From assembly GCA_029881725.1 (NCBI GenBank), contig JAOUMB010000026.1, forward strand, positions 1 through 37,115: a stretch of DNA of 37,115 nucleotides. The letters are read 5' to 3'. The DNA comes from Nitrospirota bacterium. Its GTDB lineage: Bacteria > Nitrospirota > JACRHL01. How positions within the stretch are numbered: the first letter of the stretch is position 1; each line of letters opens with the position of its first letter. A model generated the notes under the pieces. It saw only the letters and a program-made list of their open reading frames with translations, was not told where the DNA came from and ran no database searches. A program made the translations under genes and the position numbers. Below are positions 33,190 through 37,115 of the stretch, piece by piece.

Positions 33190-33315
33190 GTGGAGGCCCG
33201 CAACCCAACCGGCGGCGGACAACCCATTCGATTACCGCCCCCGCCGTGCGGGGTGGAGGCCCGCAACCCAACCGGCAACGGGCAACCCATTCGATTACCG
33301 TACCCGCCGTGCGGG
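33190..33315. repeat. Two tandem copies of a 63-bp unit (patch B)
   Basis: Units at 33190-33252 and 33253-33315 begin GTGGAGGCCCGCAACCCAAC and end GCCGTGCGGG, differing at only a few sites. A third partial GTGCGGGG tail follows to 33330. The unit is a multiple of three but no start codon or ribosome site supports translation. Bases 33126-33189 hold a GC-rich stretch with GGGAGCTCCC, otherwise nothing. Confidence 0.8.
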
Positions 33316-33335
33316 GCCGTGCGGGGTGGGCCCGC

Positions 33336-34310
33336 TTACTCCACTACAATGCGCAGGTGGTCGGTGGATTCGGACTGGGCGGTGATGGCGTCGAAGCGGT
33401 CCACATCGGCCAGCCGGATGGGGGTGGCCGGGGCTTCCGCCAGCCGCCGGGCGAAGTTGGGCAGCGCATAGGCGGCCCGGTGAACGTCGCCGTTGTAGAC
33501 CATCAGATCGGTCAGGCCCCGTTCGGCGATGCGCGCCTCCACCTGCTCCGGCGTGAGCGCGCGCGGATCGATGGTCTGGCTGGCGTTGCAGAACGACCAC
33601 AGGGTGCCGTACAGGGGCACGTATTGCAGGATCGGATGCACCTGGGCATAGGCCTCGCGCAGGTTGGCCAGCAGTTGCGCCCACAGTTCCTTGCGGGTGA
33701 CCGGGTTTTCCACGTGCTGCACGTGAATGCCGGCATCTCCCAGCAGCCGGGCGATGGCCTGGTAATACTCCACCGTATACAGCGGGCGGCTGGGGCCGAT
33801 GGGGTCGGTCAGGTCCAGGATCACCGCGTCAAAGCGCTCGCCGCGCTCCGCCGCCTCCATCACCCAGGCAAAGCCGTCGCCGATCACCAGTTCCATGCGC
33901 GGGTCGTCGAAGGCGCCCCGGTGGATTTCCTCCAGGTATTTTTTGGAGAACTCCACCACCTGCCCGTCGATTTCCACCATCACCACCCGGCGCACCGTGT
34001 TGTGCTTGAGCGCCTCCTCGGCCATGCCGCCGTCCCCGGCGCCGATGATCAGCACCGATTCCGGGTTGGGATGGGCGATGAGGGCCGGATGGACCATCAT
34101 CTCGTGATAGAAATACTCGTCGCCGACGGAGGTCTGGAACACGTTGTCCAGGCGCAGCGCCTTGCCGAACTGGGGCGATTCGAACAGCTCGATTTTCTGG
34201 AACTCGGTCTGCCCTTCGTAGAGCAGTTTGCCGACCCGGGCGAAGTGCCCGAAGTGCGGGGTGAGGGTTTCGATCAGAAACCGCTCCTCCCCGCCCCCGG
34301 AACCGCTCAC
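33336..34310 (-). CDS. speE: Polyamine aminopropyltransferase (spermidine synthase)
   Basis: SpeE moves the aminopropyl group of decarboxylated SAM to putrescine. The 324-residue protein has 'FGKALRLDNVFQTSVGDEYF' (48-67), the dcSAM site 'IIGAGDGGMAEEALKH' (88-103), 'VEIDGQVVEFSKKYL' and the catalytic 'LDLTDPIGPS' (D167). It is about 40 residues longer than E. coli SpeE, mostly at the C-terminus, with a domain ending 'DRFDAITAQSESTDHLRIVVE'. GTG 34310 overlaps the speD stop (GTGA) and has a perfect AAGGAG site; the frame continues upstream only inside speD. Confidence 0.94.
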   Translation of the reverse strand: MSGSGGGEERFLIETLTPHFGHFARVGKLLYEGQTEFQKIELFESPQFGKALRLDNVFQTSVGDEYFYHEMMVHPALIAHPNPESVLIIGAGDGGMAEEALKHNTVRRVVMVEIDGQVVEFSKKYLEEIHRGAFDDPRMELVIGDGFAWVMEAAERGERFDAVILDLTDPIGPSRPLYTVEYYQAIARLLGDAGIHVQHVENPVTRKELWAQLLANLREAYAQVHPILQYVPLYGTLWSFCNASQTIDPRALTPEQVEARIAERGLTDLMVYNGDVHRAAYALPNFARRLAEAPATPIRLADVDRFDAITAQSESTDHLRIVVE

Positions 34311-34705
34311 CGGGTGATCTCCTTCACCCGCGCCTCGACGGCGCCAAACAGCTCGATCAACCGGTCGGCCACGTTGCGGGCCTTTTCGGAGTTGTCGGAA
34401 CTGTAGTTGCACACGAATACGTCCAGCGAGACGTAACCGTGCTCCGGCCAGGTGTGCAGGCACAGGTGCGACTCGGCCAGGATCACCGTTCCGGTGACGC
34501 CCCCCTCACCGGGAAACGCGTGGAACATGCGACCCACGTCGAGCAGACCCGCTCCCCGCACGTACTCGACGCACGTCCGTTCAAGAAACCCGGCGTCGGT
34601 CATGGCTGTCCCGTTCGGGCAGCCGTAAAGATCGGCGATCACGTGGGTCCCCGAAACGGTCCCGAAGGACTGAGCCTCCGGAACGGAAACGGTAGAAGTC
34701 TGCAT
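34307..34705 (-). CDS. speD: S-adenosylmethionine decarboxylase proenzyme
   Basis: SpeD makes decarboxylated SAM for SpeE. The 132-residue protein is the short class 1B type: it self-cleaves before S79 in 'LAESHLCLHTWPEHGYVSLD' to form the pyruvoyl cofactor, and the processing/catalytic H84 and C99 keep the 15-residue spacing of known enzymes. ATG 34705 has GAGG about 9 nt upstream and gives the normal N-terminus; a GTG five codons earlier is less likely. speD and speE overlap by 4 bp and are clearly an operon. Confidence 0.96.
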   Translation of the reverse strand: MQTSTVSVPEAQSFGTVSGTHVIADLYGCPNGTAMTDAGFLERTCVEYVRGAGLLDVGRMFHAFPGEGGVTGTVILAESHLCLHTWPEHGYVSLDVFVCNYSSDNSEKARNVADRLIELFGAVEARVKEITR

Positions 34706-34994
34706 GGTTAAGGCCCTCACCCCAGTGAGAGGTTGAGAAAAACGCCGGCGGCTGCCGACACGCTTCGGAAAAGCCCGAAAATATACCCCATCGACTTCCC
34801 CGGTGCATCCATTTTTTTGCCCACTGCCCCGGAAAATTTATTCTGCCGCTGGATAAATAGCCTAACCGTTTGGTTTTATGTTATTTTTCCATGCAACTCT
34901 GCCTGTGGACAAATCCTGCCTCCAACCACCGGAAGGGGGCCAAAAAGTCGTGCAACATTTGAATTCCACACCGGAATTTCCATGACCAATGCGC
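34706..34994. other. Divergent intergenic region between speD and the porin
   Basis: No credible gene here. On the minus strand TATATT at 34780-34785 may be the speD -10, giving a leader near 68 nt; no good -35 is seen. The stretch 34811-34895 is AT-rich for this genome. A TGTGGACAA (DnaA-box-like, one mismatch) sits near 34913. Confidence 0.4.
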
Positions 34995-35023
34995 TTGACA
35001 GGTCTGTTAGGCGCCGATATAGT
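34995..35023 (+). promoter_or_regulatory. Strong sigma-70 promoter of the porin gene
   Basis: A perfect TTGACA, exactly 17 bp, and TATAGT (5 of 6). It is the best promoter in the window and lies 190 bp before the porin ATG; transcription should start near 35030. Confidence 0.75.
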
Positions 35024-35034
35024 CCGGACGCTAC

Positions 35035-35140
35035 GGCACCGCATGTGGGCTAATTGTGCGGTGCCGAGAGGGTTAAGCCCCCGGAGTTGTCCGGGGAGCG
35101 GCCCGGCTGTCTGTTCCGGAACAGGACGTTCCGGCCGGGC
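35035..35140 (+). promoter_or_regulatory. Structured leader of the porin mRNA
   Basis: Three hairpins follow each other: 35035-35065 (9-bp stem GGCACCGCA/TGCGGTGCC, 13-nt loop), 35079-35096 (7-bp stem, GTTG loop) and 35101-35140 (7-bp outer stem GCCCGGC/GCCGGGC holding the 14-bp palindrome CTGTTCCGGAACAG at 35111-35124). I recognise no known riboswitch class. It may regulate or stabilise the porin mRNA. Confidence 0.55.
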
Positions 35141-35212
35141 CAATTGAAAGAAGGGCACACCGCCCTTTGGACAAACACAGTCCTTTTGTTAAAAAGGAAA
35201 AGGAGGACAGGG

Positions 35213-36247
35213 ATGAAAAAGTCAACTTTGGCCGCGATTGCGGCTGCTTCTGTGATGGGCTTCGGGCTGGCCGGCAACGCGCTGGCCGCCGAGGTAAGCG
35301 GTTTCCTGGACGTGCGCTACAACGCCATGGAGGACATGGACAGCCAGTTCGCCACCTCCCTCGGTACCGGCGAGGAAGGCACCTTCACCCTCAACGGTGA
35401 AATCGATGTGGTTCATGAGGCCGACGGGGCGACTGTCCGGTTTGACCTCAACATCTTGAACCTCCTGAACCCGAATGGGCCAACGGAGGGAGATCAGATC
35501 ATTCTCCCGGAGACGGTCACGGTCGAGCAGGCCAACGCGATGCTGCCGGTTCCGGGTGTCGACATCCTCACCCTGACCGCCGGTCTGTGGAACAGCCCGT
35601 TCGGCTTGGAAGGGCAGGACGCCACCGACATCGAATTTGCTACAAATGGCATGCTGTGGCATTCGGTACCCCACAACATGGGCGGCGCGCTGTTGACCGC
35701 CAAGCCGACCGACCAGTTGGCGATCAACCTGGGTTACATCAACTCGCGCACTGATACTTCCGGTGGTTTGCTTGCCGATCGCTCCAACGACATGGTGTTG
35801 ACCGCCAACTTCAACGTGAACGAGAACATCGGGATCGGAGTTGGTTATCTGACCGACAACAGCACTGTGGTGAGTGTTGACGGCAGCTGGGGCAACCAGA
35901 TCAACGCCTACGTGACCGCCAACGACCTGGTCCCGGGCCTGGGGCTCTCGTTTGAGTACCTGGACGGAGATGCGGCGGACAATCAAGGCATGCTGGACAA
36001 TGGCATGGCTCTGAATGTCAGCTATGACGTCCTGGAGAACCTGGGAGTGGCTCTGCGCTACGAGCAGGCCTCCTACGAGAACGGCATCGGCAACCCGACC
36101 GACGACTGGAACATGGGTTCGGTGGCGGTGAACTATCACTCCAGCGACAACTGTGTCGTCCGTCTCGATTACACGGAAGCGAAGAATGACATGACTGGCG
36201 GCGTGTCCTCTCAGGACATGACCATCCAGATGGTCCACAGCTTCTAG
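35213..36247 (+). CDS. Outer-membrane porin (OmpL/BBP2-like)
   Basis: The 344-residue protein has a clean Sec signal cleaved after 'GNALA' (about residue 24), then alternating beta-strand sequence with Gly/Asn/Asp turns and a terminal Phe ('TIQMVHSF'), as needed for outer-membrane insertion. 'LTAGLWNSPFGLEGQD' and 'LAINLGYINSRTD' recall the putative beta-barrel porin-2 family (PF07642). Codons are less GC-extreme than those of the neighbours, as for highly expressed proteins. AAGGAGG lies before ATG 35213. Strong promoter, structured leader and strong terminator all point to an abundant, separately regulated protein. Substrate unknown. Confidence 0.85.
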   Translation: MKKSTLAAIAAASVMGFGLAGNALAAEVSGFLDVRYNAMEDMDSQFATSLGTGEEGTFTLNGEIDVVHEADGATVRFDLNILNLLNPNGPTEGDQIILPETVTVEQANAMLPVPGVDILTLTAGLWNSPFGLEGQDATDIEFATNGMLWHSVPHNMGGALLTAKPTDQLAINLGYINSRTDTSGGLLADRSNDMVLTANFNVNENIGIGVGYLTDNSTVVSVDGSWGNQINAYVTANDLVPGLGLSFEYLDGDAADNQGMLDNGMALNVSYDVLENLGVALRYEQASYENGIGNPTDDWNMGSVAVNYHSSDNCVVRLDYTEAKNDMTGGVSSQDMTIQMVHSF

Positions 36248-36277
36248 GATTCGCTTACCCGCGAAGCCTTAGAGCAC

Positions 36278-36317
36278 AAAGCCCCGGAGGGTGATCCCCT
36301 CCGGGGCTTTTTTATTT
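36278..36317 (+). terminator. Rho-independent terminator of the porin gene
   Basis: A 14-bp stem (AAAGCCCCGGAGGG with CCCTCCGGGGCTTT), 5-nt loop and then T-rich TTTATTTT, 30 bp after the stop codon. Classical in every respect. Confidence 0.93.
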
Positions 36318-36395
36318 TCGGCGGCCGGTTCACGGCGCCCTCTCTATCCGCAGGGCATTCCCCGCGGTCTTCCGGCCTTCCCTCCCCACCCTGCC

Positions 36396-36415
36396 ATTCC
36401 CGCGCAGGCGGGAAT
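36396..36415. repeat. ATTCCC-N8-GGGAAT repeat (dRS3-like)
   Basis: The 20-bp palindrome matches the dRS3 pattern first described in Neisseria and seen in many proteobacteria as dispersed repeats. One copy only is found in the window. Confidence 0.6.
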
Positions 36416-37092
36416 CCGGAACCAAGGCATTGCATGCCGTATAGGCGGTCGTCGATCGGCCACGCGGTGGGGGCCTCGAGTGGCTTCTGGTCCCCGTTCG
36501 GATGGGAACGGGGCGATCGGTAATCAATCCGTCAAAATTCACCTTACGAACCGTTAACGCACCGGTAACTTAGCCTCGTGCGACAGCGATGCATCGCGCC
36601 CGGGAGCTCCCCGCACGGCCGTATGGGCGGACCCGCCAGTCCGGCCCTGCGCCGGGCAGCGCGCGGCCAGGAGGGAGGGGGGCATCAAGCCGAAAATGAC
36701 ACAATTAATTGAATTTACCACACTCCAAGCGTCCATCCACTCCCTCCGGATGGGGCGGAAAGGGGCCAAATTGCCGACGCCGGGCCGCTCCCGGATTTCA
36801 TTTAATTTGTCGTTCAATGAAATGAATTCCAGCGGCCTCCCCCTTCCCGGACCCCGCAAACCCCCATCGCCCAAACGCACCCCACCGTGAACCGCGTTCC
36901 CACAAATCCGGAAATTCCCACACTTTCAATCCCTTCTGCACGTTTCGTTTCGCAGGCCGCCTCCTCCACAAAGCCTCTTTTTTTCCACGTTTTCAACGGG
37001 TTCTGAAAATCCTTCGGAAAAATTCCCGGTTCAACCCACCACATCGTGCTACCGGCCTTCAGAACCCCTTGATATTCCGTTCCGAGGTCACC
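36416..37092. other. Non-coding 3' region
   Basis: No convincing gene. Seen here: a hairpin CCCCGTTC-N6-GAACGGGG (36492-36513), a CGGGAGCTCCCCGCACGGC stretch (near 36600) that resembles the sequence near 33165, and an AT-rich part (36695-36830) with the palindrome CAATTAATTG and an ATTTCATT/AATGAAAT inverted pair (36795-36823). Open frames are GC-driven or on the wrong side of the signals. It may be a regulatory region for the gene that begins at the right edge. Confidence 0.5.
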
Positions 37093-37115
37093 GTGAACAT
37101 GCGAAACCCACGGTG
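37093..37115 (+). CDS. Possible start of a gene, cut off by the window edge
   Basis: GTG at 37093 (or ATG at 37099, same frame) follows a GAGG by 6 nt and opens a frame to the edge; only seven codons are visible, so it cannot be identified. Confidence 0.25.

Noticed and set aside
34733-35158. Open frames in the speD-porin gap on both strands
   Set aside because: They cross the porin promoter and hairpins, lack ribosome sites and look compositionally random.
36291-36890. Several 60-108 codon frames after the porin terminator
   Set aside because: They overlap each other on both strands, contain the repeats and hairpins, and resemble no protein family.

Overview
This 37 kb window is a GC-rich bacterial chromosome segment that is almost entirely protein-coding and mostly housekeeping. 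Lipid A (lpxH-like), outer-membrane (porin) and lipoprotein genes show a Gram-negative cell, and the gene families suggest a proteobacterium. The membrane-sector ATP synthase genes (atpI-atpB-atpE-atpF) stand apart from any F1 genes, as in Alphaproteobacteria. The run rpmE-prfA-prmC-murA-his, the DUF151 nuclease and the OmpL-like porin are also known from deep-branching proteobacteria and former deltaproteobacteria. I cannot fix the class from this window. No phage, transposon, CRISPR array, rRNA or tRNA was seen.

Layout. 1-6.2 kb: a cut-off RidA-like gene with a small partner, a DUF151 nuclease, two tiny membrane proteins opposite a lipoprotein cytochrome c, release factor 3 (prfC), a DHH phosphoesterase and gltX. 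6.3-9.9 kb: the F0 part of ATP synthase, then rho behind a perfect 20-bp inverted repeat. 10.1-20.3 kb: an lpxH-like gene, then rpmE-prfA-prmC-murA-hisG-hisD-hisB-hisH-hisA-hisF-hisIE-hinT, mostly with overlapping or nearly touching genes. It encodes translation termination, the first committed peptidoglycan step and most of histidine synthesis (hisC and hisZ are not here). 20.35-23.9 kb: four 86-bp tandem repeats run up to a promoter that carries two IscR-like palindromes, followed by iscA-hscB-hscA for iron-sulphur cluster assembly. 23.9-31.4 kb: an EI24/CysZ-like membrane protein, ogt, apbE, an orphan PD-(D/E)XK nuclease-like protein, a secreted NHL propeller, and a leftward group SDR-usp-cobJ-cobO. 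31.5-34.7 kb: hemL, an intergenic patchwork of repeats, and speD-speE (spermidine). 34.7-37.1 kb: a porin with a strong promoter, a long structured leader and a textbook terminator, then about 800 bp without a convincing gene.

Most of the window is conserved core metabolism. The parts that go beyond routine annotation are regulatory or structural: the repeat array plus double operator in front of iscA, the folded porin leader, the repeat mosaic after hemL, possible leaderless starts, the Cys-tetrad HscB, and the unrecognised PD-(D/E)XK protein. I found no gene cluster that I can defend as a wholly new system.
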